A stretch of DNA of 64,000 bases from Takifugu bimaculatus. Lineage: Eukaryota; Chordata; Actinopteri; Tetraodontiformes; Tetraodontidae. The translations under genes were made by a program, and so were the position numbers. The notes under the pieces are model-generated. The model saw nothing but the letters and a program-made list of their open reading frames with translations, did not search any database and was not told where the DNA came from. The stretch's first letter is position 1. The number at the start of each line of letters is the position of its first letter. Where the stretch lies: NCBI GenBank assembly GCA_004026145.2, contig CP034975.1, positions 27,462,013 through 27,526,012 of the forward strand, in the 5' to 3' direction. Positions 24,924 to 32,360 of this stretch are shown one piece after another.

Positions 24924-26475
24924 GTCAGTGATATTTCTTTCATGAGGAGAACATAAAGGCTGCCCTCAGATGATCAAGTTCCTGCCATATCAGTTATGTC
25001 AACCCTATCTTTAATTAAAGCGTTTAATGGAAATACACTTTGTTGTCATATTTTGCTGTTCACAACAAAAGAATCCCTGTCATCACAGATCCACTCTGTG
25101 TTTTATACTCAGGAATTATGTATCCACTTGTTCCCATCAGAGAATACCGCCATTTGCTGACAATCTACTCAGGCTGGAAGTGGCTGGGAAATATTTTACA
25201 GTCTGGCTGTCTTCGCACATTGAAGGTATTGAGGCGTAAGTCTGTTTATTAATGCAGAATAAGCACTGCAGAACAAATCACTCTAGCTGAGGTTCAAAAA
25301 GCTGAATTTGAAAATAGTCATTCTATTTTACAGTGAACTTGAAGCACTCAAAGTGCCTGTCTGTTCTGAATCCAGCACAGTTAAATAAAACCCGGGTTCG
25401 GCTGATACGCTGCTTAAACCAGAGACGAGCTACTCATCAACATCCTACATTTAATGCTAACACACTCTGAACAGCTTTGGAGTTTGTCGAAAGAAAAAGA
25501 TTTTCTGTCTGCCTGCAGGACCAAATATTTTCCCTGGTCTGAAAAAGAAGGAGATATTTTTATTTTCATGTAGACTGATAAAAATATCCCAGAAAATGAT
25601 GCAATGCTTTTGAATGTTGTCATCTCCATTTTTACCAATGAAATATTCTCCATTACATATGGAAATCCTAATTATTTACTTTATTTTACATGAGCAATCA
25701 ACAGCTTCACATCAAAATCAATGCAATGACGTTTCTTTAGTATAAATGTAATATGTACCGTTACTAAAATGTAAAAAAGTGTAAAAACAGCTATCCACAT
25801 AATGAGCAGAATGAACATTAAAATATATTGAATTTGAGTTCTAATATTTCCTGCGGATGCACGAGGAGCAGGAGAGGTTAGTGATATGCTAGTTAGCGGG
25901 CTGATCCAGTTGCATGCTGGGTAATTTTCAGGTAATTTGAAAGTTTTCCAATGAAAACTTTGATCTTCCACCACACTTTAAACATTACAAGATTGAATCC
26001 TTTCCTTCTCCCCCCAAACAACCAAGCAAATCTCAGATTTTATTACTGAAGCTTTAAACAGATTACCTTCACCCAGATCCAGGACGGCGAGGACCGCGCT
26101 GCTGCGTGCCTCCCCCAGGTGATTATTGGCGATGCAGGTGTAGAGGCCAGCATCGCTGGGTTTGCAGTCCCTAATCCACAGCCCTCCATACTCCTGGTTC
26201 TCCATGTCGATGAGGTCATCATTGTGGTACCAGTACAAGGATGGCTGGGGGTCTCCGGCCACCGTTACCTTGAGGCGGATATCACAGCCCGTCCCCACGG
26301 CAGCGTTCCTCATTTTGCGTATGAAAACGGGCGGCGTCGGTGTGGGACGGCCAGGACCCCGAGGGTCCGGGGCTGCTTGTTCCTGACTCGCTTTGGAACG
26401 CTTTGGGGGTATGATGGGGCTGGGGGGTGCCACTGCTTCATCTGCCCCTTTCTTCAGGGTCTCTGCTCTCCTCAT
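1472..26475 (-). CDS. Striated muscle preferentially expressed protein kinase (SPEG), 41 coding exons
   Basis: Giant muscle protein of the obscurin/titin kinase group that in mammals sits at the junctional sarcoplasmic reticulum/triad and phosphorylates calcium-handling partners such as SERCA2 and junctophilin-2. I traced 41 coding exons whose splice phases agree from ATG (26475) to TGA (1472). They total 10,734 bases, or 10,731 if three offset bases are discounted, giving about 3,576 residues against 3,267 in human. Order: N-terminal Ig; Ser/Arg-rich linker; several Ig domains; FN3; Ig; kinase 1; long linker; Ig; FN3; Pro/Thr-rich exon; kinase 2. Identity rests on the two-kinase architecture and near-identical stretches, for example kinase-1 loop IGRGAFSYVKRV, HLDVKPDN, linker motif SDFPPVFHIKL and the C-terminal tail RRQTLTFTT. 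Odd points are the frame offsets in exons 13 and 15 and a GC donor after exon 3. Teleosts often keep two copies; I cannot tell which this is. Confidence 0.96.
1871..2070 (+). repeat. Pentanucleotide satellite, 40 units of CATCT/CACCT
   Basis: Uninterrupted 200 bases in the last speg intron. Unit order is 17 CATCT, 8 CACCT, 10 CATCT, one CATCA, 4 CACCT. Blocks of identical variants alternate, which suggests that a composite block was duplicated rather than that units mutated independently. Confidence 0.97.
3892..4657 (-). CDS. speg exon 36: Pro/Thr/Ser-rich spacer before kinase 2
   Basis: A 766-base exon encoding about 254 residues dominated by Pro, Thr, Ser and Val, with repeated SPSLTPTP, TPPSGRxTP and VTPSGRATPSGR-type motifs. 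It ends QKPYTFMDEKAR, the conserved lead-in to kinase 2. Composition varies quickly between species, but the position and the terminal motif fix its identity. It is probably an extended unstructured spacer carrying proline-directed phosphorylation sites. Confidence 0.92.
4759..6117 (-). CDS. speg exons 32-35: Ig and FN3 domains before kinase 2
   Basis: Exons: 6001-6117, 5750-5917, 5482-5604 and 4759-4923, all phase 1 to phase 2 compatible. Exons 32-33 encode an Ig domain opening FPPVFHIKLRDHVLLEGD, with CLPAG, HITWIKD and DAGVYECVATN. Exons 34-35 encode an FN3 domain opening LPNRPGTPEIPQKYNNTALVL-like sequence, with CTYSLERRAEGETNW across the junction, DCYYNVVDLP and FRFRVACVNKAGQGPYS. The match to the mammalian Ig-FN3 pair at this position is close. 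The 5481 donor (GTCAGT) departs slightly from consensus. Confidence 0.93.
6350..6446 (+). repeat. (TG)n microsatellite in speg intron
   Basis: About 48 perfect TG units in the intron between speg exons 31 and 32. On the transcript strand this is a CA repeat. It generates the spurious Cys-Val and His-Thr ORFs seen in this place on both strands. Confidence 0.98.
6731..9809 (-). CDS. speg exons 29-31: long inter-kinase linker
   Basis: Exon 29 (9741-9809) encodes TLSKGKAISTEALKKF and joins kinase 1 to the linker. Exon 30 (6968-9656) is a single 2,689-base exon, and exon 31 is 6731-6880. The linker is low-complexity and predicted disordered, full of RxxS repeats (RKSS/RRGS/LRRGG types). It retains mammalian-like blocks: SYKSKMVMRSIPELL, LPFIPMPLHMEFSGSRMSL, RGELRRGGSADSALM, SGLRGPLLETLG, IYRPGPVGAPLEL, MRRATSENR-like basic stretches, and RSRWDRWGL in exon 31. 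It probably serves as a phospho-regulated scaffold. It accounts for about 940 residues and for part of the extra length over human SPEG. Its acceptor tract before exon 29 is a TA repeat. Confidence 0.93.
9819..9849 (+). repeat. (TA)n microsatellite next to speg exon 29
   Basis: About 15 TA units ending ten bases before the exon 29 acceptor on the gene strand, so the usual pyrimidine tract is replaced by an alternating TA tract followed by TTCATCTAG. Confidence 0.9.
9910..11986 (-). CDS. speg exons 21-28: kinase domain 1
   Basis: Exons: 11890-11986, 11575-11775, 11416-11473, 11237-11314, 10900-11072, 10791-10817 (a 27-base microexon), 10526-10678 and 9910-9952. All elements of a serine/threonine kinase are present: glycine loop IGRGAFSYVKRV, VAIK-type lysine in YAAKFV, helix-C Glu in REMNLL, catalytic loop HLDVKPDN with the catalytic Asp, CDFGNA for magnesium, VAPEIVNQ, DIWPVGVIAYLCLTGVSPF, and a C-lobe end at LRPDTQECLRHPWFK. 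The fold therefore looks catalytically competent. The loop reads HLD rather than HRD, as in mammalian SPEG. The donor after the DFG exon (GTAGCG at 10899) is weak. Splice junctions are phase-consistent. Confidence 0.95.
12060..12886 (-). CDS. speg exons 17-20: two Ig domains before kinase 1
   Basis: Exons: 12763-12886, 12500-12672, 12304-12416 and 12060-12228, with phases consistent throughout. The first Ig begins PYLQEAPVIVDKPEIVYV, has the core Trp in AVLWKRG, and ends in TFVASNKHGNDSCTF. The second begins APTFETIMEDLDVCAGE, has LWFKSDILLAESSHYTF across a junction, and ends with DSGVYTCTARNLAGSVSC and AELTVHE. The second closely matches the mammalian Ig that immediately precedes kinase 1. 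Such Ig domains in this kinase family usually scaffold or regulate the adjacent kinase. Confidence 0.92.
12965..13408 (-). CDS. speg exons 15-16: first FN3 domain, exon 15 disrupted
   Basis: Exon 15 is 13302-13408 and exon 16 is 12965-13171. Together they should encode a fibronectin type III domain that opens DILPDPPDGTP, continues VIEAITGKTISLSW, then LDPSIDPSSLMYAIQQQ and LRYAFRVLTI. These three parts of exon 15 sit in three different frames. The exon is 107 bases, whereas its neighbours' phases require a multiple of three, and 105 would match the mammalian spacing. Read straight through, it stops after about 18 residues. Two extra bases, one in the GG at about 13375 and one in the A/T run 13321-13325, would explain it. 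The exon could be skipped in frame. A rescue through an alternative acceptor at 13164 does not fix the upstream offset. Confidence 0.8.
13998..18562 (-). CDS. speg exons 5-14: central Ig-domain array
   Basis: Coding exons: 18419-18562, 18158-18340, 17318-17484, 17054-17142, 15607-15782, 15242-15502, 14982-15140, 14678-14867, 14367-14597 and 13998-14117. They encode successive I-set Ig domains, each split by an intron near its middle. Core motifs seen include DVILKCIIAG with SWMKD, DAGIYTCKIINEYG, FDGRKCRLLL with DDTGSYTCKLSTAK, ARFDCKVSG with VTWCHF, EDEGFYIVTA and AVLKCKVAG with IVWFHNGKRI. The exon at 17054-17142 opens the Ig corresponding to the short mammalian isoform APEG-1. Exon 13 (14367-14597) contains one base too many for its two flanking phases; see findings. 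Donors at 18419 (GTCCAT) and 15242 (GTTTGA) are weak. Confidence 0.9.
16290..16510 (+). mobile_element. Fossil 3' end of a non-LTR retrotransposon in a speg intron
   Basis: Inside the intron between exons 8 and 9. A plus-strand reading gives a WLDYFNALY-like peptide at 16349-16374, resembling the LDYCNxL motif of LINE reverse transcriptases. A tail region follows with aaagtgctttataaagaaagt and a gatgatgat run, typical of 3' ends of dispersed LINE-type repeats in teleosts. It is short, internally deleted and without an open frame. The family is not assigned; a RepeatMasker run would decide. Confidence 0.4.
18638..20715 (-). CDS. speg exons 2-4: acidic and Ser/Arg-rich linker
   Basis: Exon 2 is 20629-20715, an acidic segment ending DEDQTVHT. 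Exon 3 is 20313-20379 and needs a GC donor (AG, then GCAAGA). Exon 4 is 18638-20172, 1,535 bases and low complexity. Exon 4 carries ESRPQTPLSEYS, EERRRSLDF, AERRSMFRQRAASLEEK and SPELDSSDDSYVSAGE, all of which have close equivalents in mammalian SPEG. The region is predicted disordered and rich in RxxS-type phosphorylation sites. Phases 1-1, 2-2 and 1-1 across the junctions hold only if exon 3 is included, which is the main evidence for that small exon. Confidence 0.85.
20716..22080. other. speg intron sequence, nothing recognised
   Basis: Intronic DNA between exon 2 and the candidate alternative exon. It is AT-rich with no conserved reading frame, no tRNA and no recognised repeat family. Confidence 0.5.
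22081..22231 (-). CDS. Possible alternative first coding exon of speg
   Basis: An open frame starts at ATG 22231 (G at -3, G at +4) and runs 50 codons to a good donor (TG, then GTAAGA) at 22081. It leaves one base over, exactly the phase needed to join exon 2 at 20715 (Gly/Asp junction followed by SETTDDEG). It lies in intron 1, just downstream in transcript sense of a GC/CpG-rich stretch. Mammalian SPEG is known to use internal promoters for shorter isoforms, but I do not recognise this peptide (starts MARNPRC), so it could be a chance ORF with a fortuitous donor. Confidence 0.33.
22440..22620. promoter_or_regulatory. GC/CpG-rich island in speg intron 1, possible internal promoter
   Basis: Within an otherwise AT-rich intron this stretch is visibly GC-rich with many CG dinucleotides (for example cgccgcgc, gcgacggcg). 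It sits 200-400 bases upstream, in transcript sense, of the candidate alternative exon at 22231. No TATA box is evident. This is inference from composition and position only. Confidence 0.3.
22741..22780 (+). repeat. (TG)n followed by a 10-base G run
   Basis: A TG repeat with one CG interruption followed directly by ten or more G bases, in speg intron 1 beside the GC-rich stretch. Confidence 0.9.
22781..24829. other. speg intron 1, no gene seen
   Basis: About 2 kb with no splice-consistent exon. A TATA-like tgtataaatagatc occurs near 24340 on the plus strand, the wrong orientation for speg, and has no supported transcript. Any regulatory content cannot be judged by eye. Confidence 0.4.
24830..24922 (+). 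repeat. Compound microsatellite (TC)n(TA)n(TC)n(TA)n(TG)n
   Basis: Five adjacent dinucleotide blocks in speg intron 1, the last being (TG) of about 17 units. This is a typical hypermutable compound repeat. Confidence 0.95.
24923..26066. other. speg intron 1, 5' part, no gene seen
   Basis: AT-rich intronic sequence between the compound microsatellite and the end of exon 1. ORFs on both strands are short and unlike any family I know. Confidence 0.45.
26067..26475 (-). CDS. speg exon 1: start codon and N-terminal Ig domain
   Basis: The exon runs from ATG at 26475 to a GTAATC donor, 408 coding bases plus one. The start was chosen because its context (AACC before ATG) is good and residues 14-23 (VAPPSPIIPP, then KRSK) match the mammalian SPEG N-terminus. 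A complete I-set Ig fold follows: strand-B Cys in GTGCDIRLKV, the core Trp in LYWYHNDD, and DAGLYTCIANN near the end, closing with VLDLGE. The last base joins exon 2 to give LGEDSETTDDEG, which parallels the mammalian sequence at the same place. The upstream 5' UTR and promoter were not resolved; there may be non-coding exons beyond 26475. Confidence 0.9.
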
Positions 26476-27796
26476 GGTTGAAGGGTTGGTGTTACAGTGG
26501 GTTCTGGAGCTGTACTGAAGGCCCTCAAACTACAGGTGAAGCCCCTTACATGTTTAATTCACCATACAACAGTGGGCTCACTCTCTTTTTGATGAACATT
26601 TAGGCGTCGAATCTTTGTTCTCTGATCTCCGCGGTCGTCCAGAGAAAGAGCTAGCTGATTACCGGGTAATTAAGGCGATAGAGACAGCACCGCTCTTCAG
26701 CTCTGAGGTATTTTTAGGGCAGGACCCACTGGATCATGTTGCATTAACAGCTCCCTTAAGTTGCCTCTTGGAAGTAACAGTCAGGAAAATCCCCACCTTT
26801 TCTTTCCTGTTGACTTTACAACCTTTCGCAGATGTTGCCCAACGGATTCAAGCTCTCGCAACTTCCCTCGCAGAACAAGGTGTGTTCATCTCCAGGAAAG
26901 TTCCTCTTGGTCTGTTCCTGTGTGGCTTCTGTTTTAACGCAAGCAAAAGGTCCTGTCCAGTGAGTTGCACGGTCCCCCCCCACCCCACCCACTCTTGTCT
27001 CGTAAGCTAGATCACCACTCTCATGATCCCCCGCTACCTCTACCAGTCGGGGAAATGACAGTCGTGGCCCAGCAAGCCGTGCAATGACAGCTGCATGCTG
27101 ATCCGTCTGCCCAGTCATGGCTCAGCTCCCACCCCCTTGTCATTTTTAGCCACCCTGGGGTCACTAGAACGTGCAAGATGGTGCGATACTCGTCAGCTAT
27201 GGGGTTGTTATTGGAAGGATATTGAAGTTGTAGGTTAATTATAAAGCCGGGGCGATGGCTGCTCCCTGGCCAGATATCCTGAAAAAGAAAATGTTATTGT
27301 TCCAGTATGTTAACATGACAGCTGAGGCGGCAGCTGCAGCACCGGGGCTGATATTTCCAGCAACTTCTATATTTACCAACTAAGTTGGAACATTACTACA
27401 TAAAAGAAGCACTTCACGGAGCCGAGCTATGAAATTTGGACCTGTATCGCACACTTTCCCATTAAAGCATTCACAATAACGTCAACATCGGGGACACGTA
27501 AATTATCTCGAATAGCCTCGATCAAAAACTTAACCCAGCCTTATTCTGTTTAATCACCCACTGAGTGAGATAAGAATCCAAACTTTGAATAATCGTAGAT
27601 GGGTTTTTAAATGTTAATGCTGAGGTTTTTCTTTGTTAGTGAAGTTGGAAACATGGTGAGATGTCCTTTCTAAGATTAGCTTCTGAAGCAAGATTAAAAA
27701 ATAGGCCTAACTTCATGGGGGGGAGGGCAGGCGTAATAAGGAGTATTGTGGATGTTTTTCTTACCTGTCAGCTGCACGGGCAGAGGCTTTTTAAAT
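26476..27796. other. Intergenic region between the chemokine receptor and speg
   Basis: It holds the unresolved 5' UTR and promoter of speg. A 131-codon plus-strand ORF near 26615 has no recognisable domain and is probably chance. No TATA box is evident at a fitting distance from the speg ATG. Confidence 0.4.
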
Positions 27797-27802
27797 TTTA
27801 TT
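27797..27802 (-). terminator. Candidate polyadenylation signal of the chemokine receptor
   Basis: tttatt on the plus strand, AATAAA on the gene strand, 660 bases after the receptor stop codon. Other hexamers may exist; not proven. Confidence 0.35.
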
Positions 27803-28461
27803 CAGCAGGAAATTACCTCAGTGGTCATTATGAGTACGTGATGTTGCTGCCTCCACTAAGGTTCTCAGCCATGATCTCAAATGTTGACAAAGTTTAGATA
27901 ATTTCCTGTCAGAAGGTTGTTTCATATCAGAACACCAAACACTGTTTTAATGAACATACAGCATGATTTACAGTGCAAACTTTCAATACAATTATACAGT
28001 CCCCAAATATAAGAAGTGTCTAACAAACAATACAAATGTTTCATAATTTCAGAATTGTACAATCATAAGAAATTTTCTTGTAACTGCTAAAGTGAAAGAC
28101 ACTTTAATTTAGCTGCAATTGAAAGGAAATAGTGCCAAAGAATGACCGCATCTGAAAGAGGGGGTCACTATGTTGAGACGAAATGGTGATGGGATTATCC
28201 ATGACTGCTCAAATACTGTTGCGTTGAAATAAAAACGCGACAAAACCTTTGTCGAAGCAGAAATGTGGAAGTGAAGGAGCGGAGGTTTACTGGCAAACGG
28301 GGGAACAAAAGTGTAGCTTAAATTCAGAGTGAAAAAATACAACTTAAAAAAAATAAATCTGAAAAATAGAAGTGAAGGTATTTTCAAACGCTTGCAAAAA
28401 TAAGGTCAATGTACAGTCAAATCGCGCACGTTCAATCGTCCGTGACCACGTCTCGGTTTGC

Positions 28462-30104
28462 TCACATAAACGTTGTGGTCTCTGATGAGAAGGACGCCCG
28501 GCTGCTTCTCGACAGCGACGCCCTCTCGGCGACCTTGATCTTCTTCATGAGCTGCAGCAGCCTCCTTCTGAACTTCTCCCCCACAAAAGCGTACAGCACC
28601 GGGTTGATGCAGCTGTGGAGGAGCCCCAGGCTCTGGGTGGCGAACACGGCCTGATCCACCGCCGTCCTGGACGGACACTGGTAGGGCACGATCTTCGTCC
28701 TGAAGAAGGTGTCTGTCATCACTGCCAGGTGGTACGGCGTCCAGCACAGGAGGAAGGCCACCACCACAAACACGATCACCTTCATGGCTCGCTGCCTCTG
28801 TAAGCTGCCGCGGACGTGGAGGAGGCGTTTGATGGTAACCCCGTAACAGGGCAGCATGATGGCCAAGGGGATAAGAAACCCCAAGGTGTGGCAAAGAATC
28901 CTGGTCACCAGGCGCCACATGTCGGCGCTGCCCGGGTCATACTGCACAGCACACACTATCTGACTGGAGTTGTGGGGCACGAAGGCGGAGCTGAGAAGCC
29001 CCGGCAGAGACAGCAGAGCTCCCACAACCCACACGGCGGCGCAGACGCCCCAGCTGACCATCTGGCGGTTGGCTTTACGGGCCTCCAGAGCTCGCACGAT
29101 CACCATGTAACGGTCCACGCTGATGCAAGTCAGGAAGAGGATGCTGGAGTAGAAGCTCAACTCCTGGAGGATGGTGACAGCCTTGCACATGGCGTCCCCG
29201 AACACCCAACCCTTAGTGATGGAGGTGGCCCAGAACGGCAGCGTGACGGCCAGCAGGAGGTCTGCGATGGCCAGGTGGAGGAGGTAAAGGTCAGAGGGAG
29301 GAAGGGCCTGCTTGTTCAGGCCGATCACCAGCCCCACCAGCAGGTTTCCAGGAACGGCCAACAGAAAGACGAAGATGTAAAAAACACAGACGGTGACCAC
29401 AGCGGCGTCTGGGATGGAGAAGGGGCTGCAGGGCTGCGTTTCGGGGTTAATGATGAAGCCCGAGTCATTGTAGGTAAAGTTGAGTTCGTCATACACGGAG
29501 CCGAAGTCGATGGCAAAGGAAGACTGGGTTGGATCTGAGGAGGAGAATCAGAGTCAGGCTTTAGTTTCCTGTGTAAAGCTAATTAGAATATTTCTAGCTC
29601 AACAGAGCTGCCAAACTGATTGCAGATCAGATTTGCAATCACAGGTAACATCCCATCAACATCCTGTAGCGACGCAGCAGAAAATTGTGATGCACACATA
29701 AAAATTGTTTATTTTTGGCTATGAATACGAGGTCCTTCAAAATAAAAGCTGGAACAACCGAATGTTGAAACAATTACATTTAATTTTCTCCCTATTTTCG
29801 AAAGTCGGCAGCATTTTTTAAATGTCTGAATCAGAGTTTTAGTGAACACCATCGATGGATTACATACCTAAAGATAAATTATAGTTTGAATATAAATAAA
29901 GCTGAATTAAATCTCATAAAGTAAAAGCATTTGCTGCAGTAAACTACAACACATAATGTCTGAACTAAAAAAAAAACCCATTAAAATCCCCACCTCTTTG
30001 CCACCCCACCTCTTTACTACCTTTGAATACAACACACACTTGAAATAAATTTAGGTCAAAATAATTTAACTACACTTAGAGAGGATGAAAGACTCACCCG
30101 TCAT
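28462..30104 (-). CDS. cxcr1/cxcr2: CXC chemokine receptor of the CXCR1/CXCR2 type
   Basis: A seven-helix G-protein-coupled receptor for CXC chemokines, acting at the leukocyte surface. Two coding exons: 30098-30104 (ATG ACG G, then donor GTGAGT) and 28462-29534. The seven-base first exon supplies Met-Thr and the first base of Asp, giving an N-terminus MTDPTQSSFAIDFGSVYDEL. Total 359 residues, normal for the family. The acidic, tyrosine-containing N-terminus with NFT and NDS glycosylation sites fits ligand binding. Seen: LHLAIADLLLAVTLPFW (TM2), the conserved Cys in MCKAVTI and IVCAVQ, DRYMVIV in place of the usual DRYLAIV, CWTPYHL (TM6), CINPVLYAFVGEKFR (TM7) and a Ser-rich tail ending ETTTFM. 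Position beside speg matches the human 2q35 neighbourhood. Whether it is cxcr1 or cxcr2 cannot be settled here. Confidence 0.88.
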
Positions 30105-30214
30105 TCTGGTGTCTCGATCACAGGAGGTACTGAGCTGGTCACAAGGAGACAAATGTATTTCTCCTCAAAGCACAAAGCCTTTTTCCTGTTTCACTCCCCC
30201 CCACCCCCACCCCT

Positions 30215-30218
<4 letters not shown>

Positions 30219-30253
<35 letters not shown>
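30219..30253 (+). repeat. (CA)n microsatellite upstream of the chemokine receptor
   Basis: About 17 CA units preceded by a C-rich run, roughly 115 bases upstream of the receptor's first coding exon. Confidence 0.93.
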
Positions 30254-30257
<4 letters not shown>

Positions 30258-30414
30258 CACCTTCCCTTTACATGTACATAAAAAAAGCCTCACATCTTGG
30301 AAGGTCCTCAGAACTCAAATGTTTTAAACAGTTCATCTGTTGAGATTTCTGGACCCATTTTGATTCAAATCTACTTGGTTTTGATGTTTTTAGTTTTTCT
30401 TTTTTTCTCTCGAC

Positions 30415-30630
30415 TGCTTTAATCCCTTTTGGGGCTGGAGCTGATCCCAGCTCCATAAGGGTGAAGGAAGAGGACGTTCCTGAATGAGCTCAACACAAGG
30501 AGCATTTGTGGGGGTTGGTTACCTTGCTCAAAGGCACCTCAGCAGTGCTCTGAGGGTGTCCTCTCAGGTTTTGCCTGCACTGGGGCTTGAACCGGGAACC
30601 CTCCACTTCTCAGTCCCCCCACCGCCAATT
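30415..30630. repeat. Probable degenerate dispersed repeat
   Basis: The stretch contains ttgctcaaaggcacctcagc, then gaaccgggaaccctcc, resembling a conserved core I associate with interspersed repeats common in teleost genomes. It has no coding capacity. Family assignment needs a repeat library. Confidence 0.35.
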
Positions 30631-31676
30631 ATTGTTCTTTCTTTGCAGCAGGAGTATTTTTTTTTTTGTCAAATCAATGTTGTTGACAATCCTCCAACAG
30701 TCACAACCTTCATTTCCTATCAAACCTGAGGCACATTTTCTGAATCATCAGTCATGGGACAGCGAAGTCACGCTCTTCCAAAACAGAAACAGAAACCATA
30801 ACATTGATACAAAACAAACACCACATCTAAAAGGATTCAGAATTCCCAGCCGGGGTGACCTTACATCTGTACTGTATTCATACATGGAGGAGATGCACTT
30901 GTTTCAGGAATTTGAGCACCTTCCAGAGAACCTTTGGCGGGTTCTGATGGGCCCTGGATAATGCAGCGGAGCTGTGAACACATCCAGATGCTTGATCACT
31001 GTTGAGGGGGAAGTTCCAGGCTCATGACATGCATGTGTTGACACATGAACCAACCTCACATCTGACTTCCTGTCAAACTTTTCATTGAACTTCCAGTGTC
31101 ACAAGGAGAGCGGTTTTCCCCATAGGTGGCTTTTGGGCAAGAGCACGTGTTGGGCAACGACACGTTCAGTCACCTGCGTCTGTGGACATGATGGAGACAT
31201 CTTGTCATGAGTGACCCCTTGGTCCCATCTGCACGAGATTATCTGTTTCACTTTTAAAAGGACTGTGCTGGGCCTGCTTTTAAAGATGTAGATACTTGTG
31301 TTACCCCAGAATGAATGCTGCTGGGTCAGGTGCTTCAGCATCTGGAGGTGGTGCTTGGTGCAACAGATTTCGAAACAATGGCCTTTGCATGGTGATTCAA
31401 AGAAGTGCATAAATAATAAACACACCGCTCGGGAAATCAAGTGGTGCGTTTACGTTAAGGGAAAATATGACCGTGATTGAGCATTATATTTGATAGACGT
31501 TAGGGGGCGCCGTAGAGCCGCATCATGTCCTCCATTAGTAGCTTCAAAAGTAGTTTATTACAGTGGAAATTAAGTCTCGAGTGGCAAATCCCTCCAAAAA
31601 CATTTACAGATGAACTGTTCTCATATCGGATCACAAGGCAAGCGAGGCTACCTTTGCTAAAGTGATGTGGACACAT
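30631..31676. other. Intergenic sequence between nabp1 and the receptor
   Basis: No gene recognised. Short ORFs on both strands (at most 124 codons) lack domain motifs. The left part is presumably nabp1 3' flank and the right part receptor upstream sequence. Confidence 0.4.
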
Positions 31677-31682
31677 TTTATT
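31677..31682 (-). terminator. Candidate polyadenylation signal of nabp1
   Basis: tttatt on the plus strand (AATAAA on the gene strand), 680 bases past the nabp1 stop. Closer non-canonical signals are possible. Confidence 0.3.
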
Positions 31683-32360
31683 GGCGCCAAAGTTGTTTGA
31701 ACAAACTACAGAAAACCGAGGAATGGCAGCAGTTACTGTAAAATTTATTCGGTGAACTGTTTCGCCAGCATTCGCGTGGTCCCACCTTCATCAGGGTACA
31801 GCTGATGGCAAAGGAGAACATGTACGGACAGTTTTGAGATGGACCTGCATTAAAGACTACCATCATTTCCGTCAAAGTCGCTTCAGCTGACCCTCAGTTG
31901 CTCAAACGCACTCCAAATGTTCGTTTTCCACCCTCTTAAGGCCTTTTACACTAAAAAAAAGCAGACTTTTGTTTCCTGATATTAATGATAGGCAGCCTTG
32001 CCTGTACATAAATTAAGAGAAGAAAGTGCATCAAGTGTTCAAGTAGGGTGTGGAGTTTGGAAAATGGAAAAATATAAGGAAAAAAAAAAATCGGACCCTA
32101 AAGGATGAGGGGAAGGTTGGTGGTAGGGCAACGCTGGAACCGGACCGGTCGTCTGCGGTGAGAATGAGAGTGTAGGCTTTGAAGGCTGATTAACCGCAGC
32201 ATATTCAAGACTGCGCCGGTTACTGCGTTACGTGTAAAAGATGTGCACGTTGTCCTTTGTAAAATTGATGCAAAAGTCGCTAAGAAACTTAATATTGGCT
32301 GTGAAGGGGGGAACTTGGAGCAACAGCAAGAGGGCAGAAAGAAACGGGGACGTCCCAGTT

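Noticed and set aside
26615..27010. 131-codon plus-strand ORF upstream of speg
   Set aside because: No recognisable motif and no splice partners; probably in speg 5' flank by chance.
28816..29538. 240-codon plus-strand ORF
   Set aside because: Antisense of the chemokine receptor coding exon, His/Gly/Asp-rich as expected for such a shadow.
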